DNA of 39,471 nt from JAYVSZ01 sp043774925 (GCA_043774925.1 JAYVSZ010000059.1:1-39471), one strand, 5' to 3'. Counted from the first letter of the stretch, positions 25,021-32,290 are shown. The notes: a model not told the origin generated them from the letters alone. Made by a program: numbers and translations.

Positions 25021-26631
25021 ATGACCCAAGCATTCGATGTACTCATTATTGGCAGCGGCCTTGCAGGCTTAACGCTAGCGCTGCAAGTGGCAGACACGAA
25101 AAAAGTGTGTCTGGTAAGCAAGCGTGAAATAAGCGATAGCGCCAGCAGCTGGGCGCAAGGCGGCATTGCGGCAGTGCTTAATAGCGAAGATTCGGTTGAA
25201 GCGCATATTCAGGACACGCTCATCGCGGGCGCAGGTTTGTGCGATGTCGCCATTACGCGCATGGTGGCAGAACAAGGTCGCGAAGCCGTAGAATGGCTAA
25301 TTGAGCAAGGCGTTGGCTTTACGCGGGATACCGACAGTACATTACACCTCACGCGCGAAGGCGGTCACAGCCATCGTCGCGTGGCGCATGTGGCGGATGC
25401 CACAGGCCACGCCGTGCAAAAAACCTTGGCGCAAAAAATCCGTGAACACAAGAATATCCATATTTTAGAAAATCACATTGCTGTCGATTTAATTACCACA
25501 AAAAAACTCAAAAAAACTAATGAAAACAGCTGCTTGGGTGCATACGTGCTGGATAACAGCAACGGCAAAGTCATGACCATCGGCGCGCAGCAAACCATTC
25601 TCGCTACAGGCGGTGCTGGCAAAGTATATTTGTACACGACGAACCCCGACGTGAGTACTGGCGACGGCATTGCCATGGCTTGGCGCGCGGGTTGCCGCGT
25701 GGCGAACATGGAATTTATTCAGTTTCACCCGACTTGTTTATATCATCCACAAGCTAAATCGTTTTTAATTTCCGAAGTGGTGCGTGGCGAAGGTGGCTTA
25801 CTCAAATTACCAGATGGCACGCGCTTTATGCCTGAGCATGACCCACGTGAAGAGCTCGCGCCGCGCGATGTAGTCGCGCGCGCCATTGACTTTGAGATGA
25901 AAAAACGCGGTCTAGATTGCGTGTATTTAGACATCACGCACAAGCCAGCCGCCTTTATTAAAGAACACTTCCCCAATATTTACGAGCGCTGTCTAAGCTT
26001 GGGCATTGATATTACCAAACAGCAAATTCCCGTGGTGCCAGCGGCGCACTATAGCTGTGGCGGCGTGATGACGGACGACAAAGGCCTCACCGACATCGCC
26101 AACTTATACGCCATTGGCGAAACCGCTTGTACGGGCTTGCACGGGGCTAATAGGTTAGCGAGTAATTCACTATTGGAATGCCTAGTGTTTGGTCGCGCGG
26201 CTGCGCAGCATATCCTGCAAGCCAATAACCATGCGCTTCCCAGCCTACCTGTTTGGGATGAAAGTCGCGTAACAGACGCGGATGAAGAAGTGCTGATTAC
26301 GCATACTTGGAACGAATTACGCCGCTTTATGTGGAACTACGTCGGCATTGTACGCACCAACAAACGCCTTAGCCGCGCGCTGCACCGTATTGATATGCTG
26401 CGCGACGAAGTGAACGAGTTTTACAAAAATTTTAGAGTAAGTAACAATTTAATTGAGCTTCGTAACTTGCTGCAAGTGGCTGAACTTATTGTAAAAAGCG
26501 CGATTGAACGCCATGAGAGCCGCGGCTTGCACTACAGCAAAGATTATCCTGATTTGTTGCCCGATGCCTTGCCCACCGTACTGACGCACGACGCCGACCA
26601 AAACCGTCATTTCAGCTTGCTCGACAATTAA
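25021..26631 (+). CDS. nadB: L-aspartate oxidase
   Basis: FAD enzyme oxidising aspartate to iminoaspartate, the first step of de novo NAD synthesis with NadA. 536 aa. FAD motif VLIIGSGLAGLTLALQVAD at residues 5-23. Then SSWAQGGIAAVL, the substrate region REGGHSHRRVAHVADATG, FIQFHPTCLY, GEGGLLKLPDGTRFMP, and HYSCGGVMTDDKGLTDIANLYAIGE with TGLHGANRLASNSLLECLVFGRAAA. The C-terminal helical domain is complete. The nadB-rpoE divergent pair is common in beta- and gammaproteobacteria. Confidence 0.98.
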   Translation: MTQAFDVLIIGSGLAGLTLALQVADTKKVCLVSKREISDSASSWAQGGIAAVLNSEDSVEAHIQDTLIAGAGLCDVAITRMVAEQGREAVEWLIEQGVGFTRDTDSTLHLTREGGHSHRRVAHVADATGHAVQKTLAQKIREHKNIHILENHIAVDLITTKKLKKTNENSCLGAYVLDNSNGKVMTIGAQQTILATGGAGKVYLYTTNPDVSTGDGIAMAWRAGCRVANMEFIQFHPTCLYHPQAKSFLISEVVRGEGGLLKLPDGTRFMPEHDPREELAPRDVVARAIDFEMKKRGLDCVYLDITHKPAAFIKEHFPNIYERCLSLGIDITKQQIPVVPAAHYSCGGVMTDDKGLTDIANLYAIGETACTGLHGANRLASNSLLECLVFGRAAAQHILQANNHALPSLPVWDESRVTDADEEVLITHTWNELRRFMWNYVGIVRTNKRLSRALHRIDMLRDEVNEFYKNFRVSNNLIELRNLLQVAELIVKSAIERHESRGLHYSKDYPDLLPDALPTVLTHDADQNRHFSLLDN

Positions 26632-26656
26632 ACTATTTAACCAAACCATAAGCCAA

Positions 26657-27124
26657 TTGAAGCGCCTACTTTTTTGCTTGCTTTTTATCAGCCTAAATGC
26701 GGCTGCCAAACCCATCATTACTTACGTTTACGATGGTGATACCGTCAAAATTCTCGATAATAATATTGAATACAAATTACGCCTTACCGACATCGATGCC
26801 CCAGAAAAATCACAAACTTATGGCTTAAAATCGCGCAGAGCGCTGATAAAACTATGTCTGGGAGCCAATATCTATGCGGTTCTCAGCGGCACAGATAAAT
26901 ACCAGCGACGCTTGGGAAAGCTTGAATGTAACGGCCAAGACGCAAGTTTATTCATGGTGCAGAATGGCCATGCTTGGTTTTATCAGCACTATTCAGCCAG
27001 CAGCGTATTGCTTGTTGCCGAACAAGAAGCACGTAAAAATCAATTGGGTTTATGGGAAGAAAACAAGCCCACGCCGCCATGGATTTGGAGACATGAGTCT
27101 TGGCGCAAAAACCACCCGCACTAA
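26657..27124 (+). CDS. Secreted thermonuclease-like protein (SNase fold)
   Basis: 155 aa, starting at a TTG. Signal peptide RLLFCLLFISLNAAA, then an SNase OB-fold: ITYVYDGDTVKI (metal Asp), LRLTDIDAPEKSQTYG (catalytic Arg and Glu) and TDKYQRRLGKLECNGQDAS (second Arg). Then FMVQNGHAWFYQHY and GLWEENKPTPPWIWR. Probably a periplasmic or extracellular Ca-dependent nuclease. It starts 25 bp after nadB. Codons at 26862-26876 carry a 15-bp sequence that recurs three more times in the window. A REP follows two bases after its stop. Confidence 0.9.
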   Translation: MKRLLFCLLFISLNAAAKPIITYVYDGDTVKILDNNIEYKLRLTDIDAPEKSQTYGLKSRRALIKLCLGANIYAVLSGTDKYQRRLGKLECNGQDASLFMVQNGHAWFYQHYSASSVLLVAEQEARKNQLGLWEENKPTPPWIWRHESWRKNHPH

Positions 27125-27125
27125 T

Positions 27126-27178
27126 GTAGGAGCGATGTTTACATCGCGAACAATTCGCGCAATAAATTGCGCTCCTAC
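27126..27178. repeat. REP-like GTAGGAGC element
   Basis: GTAGGAGCGATGTTTACATCGCG at the left and GCTCCTAC at the right form a GTAG...CTAC bounded palindromic element, with an inner AATTCGCGCAATAAATTGCG hairpin. It starts two bases after the nuclease stop codon. The GTAG head again fits a REP element, of a different subfamily from the GTAGGGCGG type. Confidence 0.7.
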
Positions 27179-27256
27179 AAAAAGCGAAGAATCCAGCAAA
27201 AAAACTGCAAATCTATTAAAATATTGTATTCATTCAATAAAGCCCTAGGAAATCTT

Positions 27257-27736
27257 ATGCAAATCGCCATGAACACCGTTGTTACCATGACTTACGAACT
27301 TAAAAATAGTGACGGCGAAGTGCTGGAAAGCAGCACCGAACCAGTCGCCTACCTGCACGGCGGCTACGACAATATCTTCCCAAAAGTGGAAGAAGCCATG
27401 CACGGCAAAAACGTCGGCGATACCATTTCAGTGAGCTTAGAGCCTGTGGACGCATTTGGCGAATACGACGAAGAGTTGGTGCAAATGGAAGACGCAAAAC
27501 AATTTCCCGCCAAAGATTTAAAAGTGGGCATGCAATTTGAAGGCGAAGATGAAACTGGCGAAGTGATTTTATACACCGTGACCGAAATTGCCGACAACAA
27601 AGTAGTGGTCGATGGCAACCACCCTTGGGCGGGCGAACGTTTATTGTTTACCGCTACCGTTACTGACGTGCGTGCGGCGATTGCAGAAGAAGTGCGTCAT
27701 CAGCACGTACATGGCGCGGGTGGGCATCACCATTAA
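27257..27736 (+). CDS. slyD: FKBP-type prolyl isomerase, SlyD-like
   Basis: Peptidyl-prolyl cis-trans isomerase/chaperone with an inserted IF domain. The frame opens at 27167, but the ATG at 27257 (AGGAAATCTT ahead) gives the standard 159-aa form, and the earlier stretch is partly repeat DNA. Motifs: VVTMTYELKNSDGEVLESS, YLHGGYDNIFPKVEEAMHGKNVGD, EDAFGEYDEE-like VDAFGEYDEELVQ, and VDGNHPWAGERLLFTATVTDVR. The short C-terminal His cluster (HQHVHGAGGHHH) suggests Ni/Zn binding as in SlyD. Confidence 0.93.
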   Translation: MQIAMNTVVTMTYELKNSDGEVLESSTEPVAYLHGGYDNIFPKVEEAMHGKNVGDTISVSLEPVDAFGEYDEELVQMEDAKQFPAKDLKVGMQFEGEDETGEVILYTVTEIADNKVVVDGNHPWAGERLLFTATVTDVRAAIAEEVRHQHVHGAGGHHH

Positions 27737-27904
27737 ATGTAATGTATTTACTATATTATTTTAGGATGTATTAATAAAGCATAACAATATGATTTTATTA
27801 ACTATATTTAATTTTATTAAAAAAAAACATTTCTTGATGCAAGGTTTTGCGTCAAATAAGATGTCTACTTTACGTTATGCAATTTCAACAAATAGGTCGC
27901 AGTA

Positions 27905-28300
27905 ATGAATATTCCGATTGATGCCGTCAACTCTGCTATGAACTTTGCGGGTGGCATATTGGCACTAGTGGCGGCTATTCTTGCAATAGTGGGCGCAACA
28001 CTTCCAAAAGAGAAAGCTGCCGCCGCAATAGCCAACCTACGCGCCAAAACCATAAGCTTTACTATCGTTGGGTCTGCTATATCCTCTGCAATTTCTGCCG
28101 CGGCTTTTGACTCGCCAAGCGTTGCATTATTTTTCATTTTAATTTGCGCCTCTTTAACATCTATACAGTTCTTGCGCGGTAAAGAGCCTGCAACAAGAGT
28201 AGAAACTTTTATGCTCATTATTCAAATTACCATTCTTCTCGCATTTTTTATTATGCATATGCTACTACGCATCATTTCGGTAATTGAGCGGCTTGCATAA
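27905..28300 (+). CDS. Unknown small membrane protein
   Basis: 131 aa with three or four hydrophobic helices: AMNFAGGILALVAAILAIVGA, FTIVGSAISSAISAAA, SVALFFILICASLTSIQFL and a C-terminal TFMLIIQITILLAFFIMHML. The loops are Lys/Arg-rich (PKEKAAAAIANLRAKT). The RBS is weak. I recognise no family. It is preceded by 168 bp of A/T-rich DNA with a 9-bp hairpin at 27834-27855, and followed by REP DNA. An isolated, probably accessory gene. Confidence 0.6.
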   Translation: MNIPIDAVNSAMNFAGGILALVAAILAIVGATLPKEKAAAAIANLRAKTISFTIVGSAISSAISAAAFDSPSVALFFILICASLTSIQFLRGKEPATRVETFMLIIQITILLAFFIMHMLLRIISVIERLA

Positions 28301-28318
28301 CCCATCACTCAAGCTCGC

Positions 28319-28369
28319 GTAGGTTGGGCTACCGCGATTGTTGGGTTACGCTTCGCTAACCCAACCTAC
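28319..28369. repeat. REP-like GTAGGTTGGG element
   Basis: GTAGGTTGGG at the left and CCCAACCTAC at the right enclose a second palindrome (TTGGGTTACGCTTCGCTAACCCAA). This widespread proteobacterial repeat type is again headed by GTAG. It starts the 387-bp gene-free stretch 28301-28687, which holds this element, an orphan promoter/leader copy and BIME C. Confidence 0.7.
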
Positions 28370-28477
28370 AAAGACACAGCAAGCATAACTTGCAAACCTG
28401 ATTAAAACTGAGTATTCTGAGCATTGATAAGAGCTTGTGGGTATTTATCACACTTATTGAGAAGGAATCGCCACAGA
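28366..28477 (+). repeat. Direct repeat copy 1: orphan promoter and leader
   Basis: About 112 bp that align with 29366-29475 with few differences and one 3-nt gap. It contains TTGCAA (28390-28395), a 17-bp spacer and TATTCT (28413-28418), then the conserved leader TTGTGGGTATTTATCACA and an AAGGAATCGC ribosome site. Where copy 2 has the ATG of a gene, this copy runs into REP sequence (AGAACTCGTAGGG). It therefore appears to be a promoter/RBS that lost its gene. Confidence 0.8.
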
Positions 28478-28481
28478 ACTC

Positions 28482-28598
28482 GTAGGGCGGATTAGAGCTC
28501 GTAGGGCGGATTAGCTTGGCGTAATCCGCCGAATGTGTGTAATACAAAATCCTAAAAAAGTTCCTTCGGCGCAATACGCTACGCTATTGACGCCCTAC
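28482..28598. repeat. REP pair with partial extra unit (BIME C)
   Basis: A truncated GTAGGGCGGATTAG unit (28482-28497) is followed by a full GTAGGGCGGATTAGC..GTAATCCGCC unit from 28501. The opposite unit, read on the minus strand, is GTAGGGCGTCAATAGCG..TATTGCGCC. The two halves are of different subfamilies, joined by the same linker type as BIMEs A and D. Confidence 0.8.
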
Positions 28599-28653
28599 AG
28601 CCCGCATAGATATTGGCTCACAGCGCATCACTTAATTCAAACGTTGTGCCTTC

Positions 28654-28686
28654 TTGACAATCTTTATAATGTACATACAATGTACA
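28654..28686 (+). promoter_or_regulatory. brnTA promoter and palindromic operator
   Basis: TTGACA (28654-28659), a 16-bp spacer and TACAAT (28676-28681) make a good sigma-70 promoter. A perfect palindrome TGTACAT-ACA-ATGTACA (28670-28686) covers the -10 box and ends one base before the brnT ATG. The predicted start of transcription falls at about the ATG, so the mRNA would be leaderless or nearly so. BrnA-type antitoxins autorepress their operon, so BrnA is the likely ligand; this is inference. Confidence 0.65.
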
Positions 28687-28687
28687 G

Positions 28688-28974
28688 ATGATAAAGTTTG
28701 AGTGGGATACAACTAAAGCTAATTCAAACAAGAAAAAACATGGCGTTTCGTTTGAAGAGGCTCAATCTGTTTTTTATAACGAATTTGCCGTGCAATTTTT
28801 TGATGGTGAAGCGCCGAACAGGAAGATAGATTTTTGATGCTTGGTTTTAGCGATGAAGCGCGCTTGCTGATTGTGTGCCATTGCGAACGAAATCAAGGAA
28901 ACATCATCCGAATTATCTCAGCCAGAAAAGCCACCAAAATTGAAGGTAAATATTACCGAGGAATTAAACCATGA
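28688..28974 (+). pseudogene. brnT: BrnT toxin gene with a frameshift
   Basis: BrnT is a RelE-fold ribonuclease toxin. The first frame starts MIKFEWDTTKANSNKKKHG, then VSFEEAQSVFYNEFAVQFFD, and stops at TGA 28835-28837 after 49 codons. The rest continues in the -1 frame: LMLGFSDEARLLIVCHCERN, then IIRIISARKATKIEGKYY, ending at TGA 28972-28974. One extra base would give a normal ~95-aa BrnT. The break is either a 1-bp deletion near 28820-28830 or a site of -1 slippage at GAT TTT TGA, where tRNA-Phe can re-pair on the T run and continue FLMLGF. The ATGA overlap with brnA is intact. Confidence 0.85.
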
Positions 28975-29195
28975 AAACTGAATATGATTTATCAACCATG
29001 AAATCTCGTAAAAACCCCTATGCGGCCAAGCTTAAAAAATCGGTCACGATGCGTTTGAGTGAGGATGTTATTGGTTATTTCAAACAAATGGCAGACGAAA
29101 AAGGCGTTCCATATCAAAGCCTTATAAACCTCTACCTGCGTGATTGTGTTTTAAGCCATAAGAAAATTGATATTTCTTGGCAAACAGCGCCCTAA
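28971..29195 (+). CDS. brnA: BrnA antitoxin
   Basis: 74-aa DNA-binding antitoxin of the BrnTA type II system. The ribbon-helix-helix part is KSVTMRLSEDVIGYFKQMADE, then KGVPYQSLINLYLRDCVL, preceded by a basic MKSRKNPYAAKLKK stretch. It overlaps brnT by 4 bp (ATGA), giving the standard toxin-first order. BrnA binds BrnT and represses the promoter in characterised systems. A short GC-rich hairpin with a T run follows. Confidence 0.88.
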   Translation: MKTEYDLSTMKSRKNPYAAKLKKSVTMRLSEDVIGYFKQMADEKGVPYQSLINLYLRDCVLSHKKIDISWQTAP

Positions 29196-29204
29196 CCCAT
29201 CGTT

Positions 29205-29233
29205 AAAGCGGGACGCGCTAAAGCGCGCCTTTT
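29205..29233 (+). terminator. Candidate terminator after brnA
   Basis: CGCGC-TAAA-GCGCG (29214-29227) followed by CCTTTT, about 15 bp past the brnA stop. The stem is short but GC-rich. BIME D follows directly and could also act as a 3' barrier. Confidence 0.45.
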
Positions 29234-29245
29234 ACGCCAGAACTC

Positions 29246-29340
29246 GTAGGGCGGATTAGCTTGCGTAATCCGCCGCATGAAAATGCTACAAATCCTAAAA
29301 CCCTTCCTTCGGCGCAATACGCTAAGCTATTGACGCTCCC
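29246..29340. repeat. REP pair (BIME D), right unit degraded
   Basis: The left unit is GTAGGGCGGATTAGC..GTAATCCGCC, preceded by the same AGAACTC as BIMEs B and C. The right unit on the minus strand reads GGGAGCGTCAATAGC..TATTGCGCC, so its GTAG head is lost. The linker (CTACAAATCCTAAAACCCTTCC) closely resembles that of BIME C. With BIME C it brackets brnTA. Confidence 0.75.
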
Positions 29341-29365
29341 CGGCTCAATCATTCGAGGACAGGCT

Positions 29366-29475
29366 CTACAAAAGCGAAGCAAGCAGCTTGCAAACCTGAA
29401 TAAAACTGAGTATTCTGAACATTGATAAGATTTTGTGGGTATTTATCACACTCATTGAAAAGGAATCGCAACAGA
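29366..29475 (+). repeat. Direct repeat copy 2: promoter and leader in use
   Basis: Matches 28366-28477. It carries TTGCAA (29388-29393), a 17-bp spacer, TATTCT (29411-29416), a leader TTGTGGGTATTTATCACA and AAGGA (29460-29464), 10 nt before the ATG at 29475. Here the unit directly serves the proline-rich protein gene. The two copies start exactly 1,000 bp apart. Confidence 0.8.
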
Positions 29476-30098
29476 TGTTAAAAGTGTTTGCCTTTGTTTT
29501 TCTCGTATTTTCACAATCTGCATTGGCAGAATCGGACGAAATATATCGCTGTGGCAATAACACTTTTCAAAGCATACCTTGTGTTTACACTAAAAACAAA
29601 CCAGCAAGTGATAAGTCGCAATCGGAAGCAAAACCCTTAACAGGCATTCAAAAACACAACAAAGCGAGCAAACCAAAACCTTTGTCCGTGACACCAAAGG
29701 TTGAGCCCGTAATAGCGCCTACAACGCCTGCGCCACCCGTTGTTACAAAAAAACCACCCGTTGCAGCGCCACCAGCACCAAAACCAGTGGCCGAACCTGT
29801 TGTAGAAAAACTACCTGTAGAAAAGCCAGTAAGCATGCCGCCTGTTACCTTGCCTGAACCCGCGCCAGTTAAAGCGCCTGAACCACTTGCCGAAACCGCT
29901 GCGCCTGAACCTGTTGCAGAACCAATTAAAACAGAGGAAGCGCCAACAAAAACACAAGGACAACTGGGCGTTTGTGACTCGCTTAAGGCTGGCCTAGACA
30001 ACATTGCCAACCAAAGAAAAAATGGCACTGGTGACGAATTTGACCTAAACCGTCAACAAAAAGAGTTAGAAAACGTAATGAAACAATCAGGTTGCTAG
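29475..30098 (+). CDS. Secreted proline/alanine-rich protein, DUF4124-like head
   Basis: 207 aa from the ATG at 29475; an upstream TTG at 29433 is in the leader and lacks support. Signal peptide MLKVFAFVFLVFSQSALA, then ESDEIYRCGNNTFQSIPC, which resembles the start of DUF4124 proteins. The middle (about residues 75-160) is a low-complexity Pro/Ala/Val/Glu track (KPVAEPVVEKLPVEKPV and similar). The C-terminal ~40 residues form a small conserved-looking domain between two cysteines (CDSLKAGLDNIANQRKNG ... MKQSGC). Probably a periplasmic protein with a wall-spanning extended linker. Function unknown. Confidence 0.75.
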   Translation: MLKVFAFVFLVFSQSALAESDEIYRCGNNTFQSIPCVYTKNKPASDKSQSEAKPLTGIQKHNKASKPKPLSVTPKVEPVIAPTTPAPPVVTKKPPVAAPPAPKPVAEPVVEKLPVEKPVSMPPVTLPEPAPVKAPEPLAETAAPEPVAEPIKTEEAPTKTQGQLGVCDSLKAGLDNIANQRKNGTGDEFDLNRQQKELENVMKQSGC

Positions 30099-30280
30099 CG
30101 GCAACGCACACTACATTCACAATATGTTTTTTTAGAAAACTCCCCAGTTACATTCCCAACCCGTAAGTTTGAAGTAAGTATTCGCGCGTATTGTTGTGCT
30201 TACAAGGTCAGAGATGCACGCAATGTAACTAGCATTTAACATCTTTAAAAATACTTACACTTAAATTTAAGGGAGATATT

Positions 30281-30532
30281 ATGCATTACATTGTTATGTT
30301 GGTAGTTGGTATTGTGGTAGGTGCAATTGCTAGGTTTTTAGTGCCTGGTGCGGAGCACATGGGTTTGCTGATGACAGGTGCTTTAGGCATTGCAGGTTCT
30401 TACGTGGGCGGCTTTATTAGTAGTCAAGTATTTAAATCTTCCGATGGTCAATTTCACCCTGCTGGCTTTGGTTTTGCAATTGTCGGCGCGTTTATTTTGT
30501 TATTTGTAGTCAAACACTTCTCACATCTTTAA
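30281..30532 (+). CDS. GlsB/YeaQ/YmgE family membrane protein
   Basis: 83 aa with three hydrophobic segments: HYIVMLVVGIVVGAIARFLV, GLLMTGALGIAGSYVGGFIS and GFGFAIVGAFILLFVV. The Gly-rich pattern GxxxG and the LVPG turn fit the transglycosylase-associated/GlsB stress-induced inner-membrane family. A GGGAG RBS precedes the start. The 182-bp gap upstream (30099-30280) is A/T-rich with no other gene; it probably holds the promoter of this small cluster. Confidence 0.85.
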   Translation: MHYIVMLVVGIVVGAIARFLVPGAEHMGLLMTGALGIAGSYVGGFISSQVFKSSDGQFHPAGFGFAIVGAFILLFVVKHFSHL

Positions 30533-30552
30533 TTCAAATAAAAGGAAACATC

Positions 30553-30942
30553 ATGTTTAAAAAATTACTCCTCATATTTGCACTCGCATTTTGGGCGCAA
30601 TTGGGCTTTGCAGCTACTGAGGTGAATACTGCTGACAAATCAACTTTGCAAGCGGTTAAAGAGGTTGGCCAACAAACGGCTGATGCGATTGTGGCAGAGC
30701 GATCAAAAGGCGGTAAATTTAAGGATTGGGATGATTTAGTAAAACGTGTTAAAGGCGTAGGCCCTAAAAATTCTGTATCTATGTCTCAAGCGGGCTTAAC
30801 AGTGAATGGTCTAGCTAAACCAAACACGCCAGCTAAACAGGCACCAAAGCCGACAGTCACTGATAAGTCGAAAAAAGACGATAAGCCAGTGTCCGATGTA
30901 AAAAAAGACACTACTGCAAAAAAAGACACAACAAAAAAATAA
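30553..30942 (+). CDS. ComEA-like helix-hairpin-helix protein
   Basis: 129 aa. Signal peptide MFKKLLLIFALAFWAQLGFA. Next a double HhH DNA-binding domain: EVNTADKSTLQAVKEVGQQT, then ADAIVAERSKGGKFKDWDDL and a KRVKGVGPKNS hairpin. A lysine-rich, disordered tail (DKSKKDDKPVSDVKKD...) follows. Close to ComEA periplasmic DNA receptors, but no other competence gene is in view, so uptake is only a possibility. It lies 20 bp after the GlsB-type gene and ends before an intrinsic terminator. Confidence 0.88.
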   Translation: MFKKLLLIFALAFWAQLGFAATEVNTADKSTLQAVKEVGQQTADAIVAERSKGGKFKDWDDLVKRVKGVGPKNSVSMSQAGLTVNGLAKPNTPAKQAPKPTVTDKSKKDDKPVSDVKKDTTAKKDTTKK

Positions 30943-30963
30943 ATAACGATTAACGAATGAGTT

Positions 30964-30990
30964 AAGCCGACTTTAAAAGCGGCTTTTTCT
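30964..30990 (+). terminator. Intrinsic terminator after the HhH gene
   Basis: AAGCCG-ACTTTAAAAG-CGGCTT followed by TTTCTT, 22 bp past the stop codon. It closes the glsB-like/comEA-like pair and separates it from the DUF4337 gene. Confidence 0.7.
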
Positions 30991-31008
30991 TAAATTGACG
31001 GAGCAAAT

Positions 31009-31587
31009 ATGGGTGAAGAGTTCGAAGTAAGTGGTCCGCACGAAGAGGCGCTGGAACATGCAACAAAACATGCGCATGAAAGAAGTGATGACTTTGCGGG
31101 CAATATCGCAGTCATCACCGCTATTTTAGCAACCTTAGGTGCTTTATTTAGCTACGAGGCGGGCAATACACAAGCCACCGCCGCCTTGTATAAAAATGAC
31201 GAGGCGATTAAAAAGACCGAGGCCTCTGATAAATGGAATTATTACCAAGCGAAATCTAACAAACAAAATCTGGCCGAACTCGCCATCAGCATACCAGGTG
31301 TGGATATTAAGAAGTATCAGGATAACATTACAAAATATCAAACGGAAAAAGAGCAAATTAAAAAAGAAGCAGAAGCTTTGGAAGCTGAAGCTAAGACCTT
31401 TGGTGAACAATCCGAAGCCACTTTGCATCAGCATCATCGTTGGGCATCTGCCATGACCGCTTTGCAGATCGCTATTTCCTTAGCCGCCATATCACTGCTT
31501 ACGCGTAAAAAATGGCTTAAAAATGGCGTATATGCGGTGGGAACGGTTGGGTTGATATTTGCAGTAATGGCGTTTTTACATATTTAA
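31009..31587 (+). CDS. DUF4337 membrane protein
   Basis: 192 aa. The N-terminal acidic/His-rich stretch (GPHEEALEHATKHAHERSDD) precedes a first helix (NIAVITAILATLGALFSYEAG). The family-typical TAALYKNDEAIKKTEASDKWNYYQAKSNK region follows, then a coiled coil of about 40 residues (TKYQTEKEQIKKEAEALEAE). Two C-terminal helices complete it (MTALQIAISLAAISLLT and YAVGTVGLIFAVMAFL). Function unknown; the shape suggests a two-ended membrane anchor with a cytoplasmic or periplasmic coiled coil. Confidence 0.85.
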   Translation: MGEEFEVSGPHEEALEHATKHAHERSDDFAGNIAVITAILATLGALFSYEAGNTQATAALYKNDEAIKKTEASDKWNYYQAKSNKQNLAELAISIPGVDIKKYQDNITKYQTEKEQIKKEAEALEAEAKTFGEQSEATLHQHHRWASAMTALQIAISLAAISLLTRKKWLKNGVYAVGTVGLIFAVMAFLHI

Positions 31588-31609
31588 TTTTTTTGAGAAA
31601 ATTTTAATC

Positions 31610-32257
31610 ATGCGCTCGCAGTTTTTTAACAAACATCCACACTCCAGACTCATTATTGCCATCGTGTTAGGTGCATTGGCTACTTTCTTCTTGCCTGCTT
31701 ATTTACGTGATGTCACTAAAGTACTCATTGCCTGGAACACCAGCATTTGGCTTTATTTAGCGATGATGGCTTGGCTGATGTTGCGCGCGGATCACATCAA
31801 AGTGATTCAGATCGCCAATCAGGAAGACGAGCGTGGTATCGTGATATTAACTATGCTTTCTATCGCTGCGCTAGCGAGCTTGGCTGCAATTGTGTTGGAG
31901 CTTTCCACCACCAAACAGTTGAGTCAATTAAAACTGCTTCATTACTTATTCACGTTCAGCACCATATTTGGCTCTTGGTGTTTTGTAAGTACCATGTTTG
32001 CCGTGCATTATGCGCACATGTATTATCAAATGCCCGCAAAGCCACGCCCATTAAGCTTTCCAAATGAAGATTTGCCTGATTACTGGGATTTTTTATATTT
32101 CTCGTTTACCATTGCGGTTGCTGCGCAAACTTCTGATGTCTCTATATGCAACCGAGAAATACGCAAAATTGTCCTGTTTCAATCTATTTTAAGCTTTATT
32201 TTTAATGCAGCGATTATTGGCCTATGTATCAATATCGCCGCCAGCTTAATAAATTAG
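31610..32257 (+). CDS. DUF1345 integral membrane protein
   Basis: 215 aa with about five helices: LIIAIVLGALATFFLPAYL, WNTSIWLYLAMMAWLML, IVILTMLSIAALASLAAIVL, FGSWCFVSTMFAVHYAHMYY and a late ISLIFNAAIIGLCI-like segment. The family landmarks NEDLPDYWDFLYFSFTIAVAAQTSDVSI and the preceding HYAHMYY are clear. Function unknown. It starts 22 bp after the DUF4337 gene, so the pair is probably cotranscribed. Confidence 0.88.
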   Translation: MRSQFFNKHPHSRLIIAIVLGALATFFLPAYLRDVTKVLIAWNTSIWLYLAMMAWLMLRADHIKVIQIANQEDERGIVILTMLSIAALASLAAIVLELSTTKQLSQLKLLHYLFTFSTIFGSWCFVSTMFAVHYAHMYYQMPAKPRPLSFPNEDLPDYWDFLYFSFTIAVAAQTSDVSICNREIRKIVLFQSILSFIFNAAIIGLCINIAASLIN

Positions 32258-32290
32258 CAGCGTGCATTTCAACAAGAGGGGAGTCTGCCC

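Noticed and set aside
27834..27855. 9-bp hairpin (TTGATGCAA/TTGCGTCAA) with a minus-strand T run nearby
   Set aside because: No minus-strand gene ends there, and the T run is six bases from the stem, so I do not call a terminator.
29648..30028. Gly/Ser/Thr-rich minus-strand frame
   Set aside because: It is the mirror of the proline/alanine repeat on the plus strand and has no ribosome site.
30176..30255. GTAAGTATT and AATACTTAC pair before the GlsB-type gene
   Set aside because: A 9-bp inverted match separated by about 65 bp in A/T-rich DNA can arise by chance.
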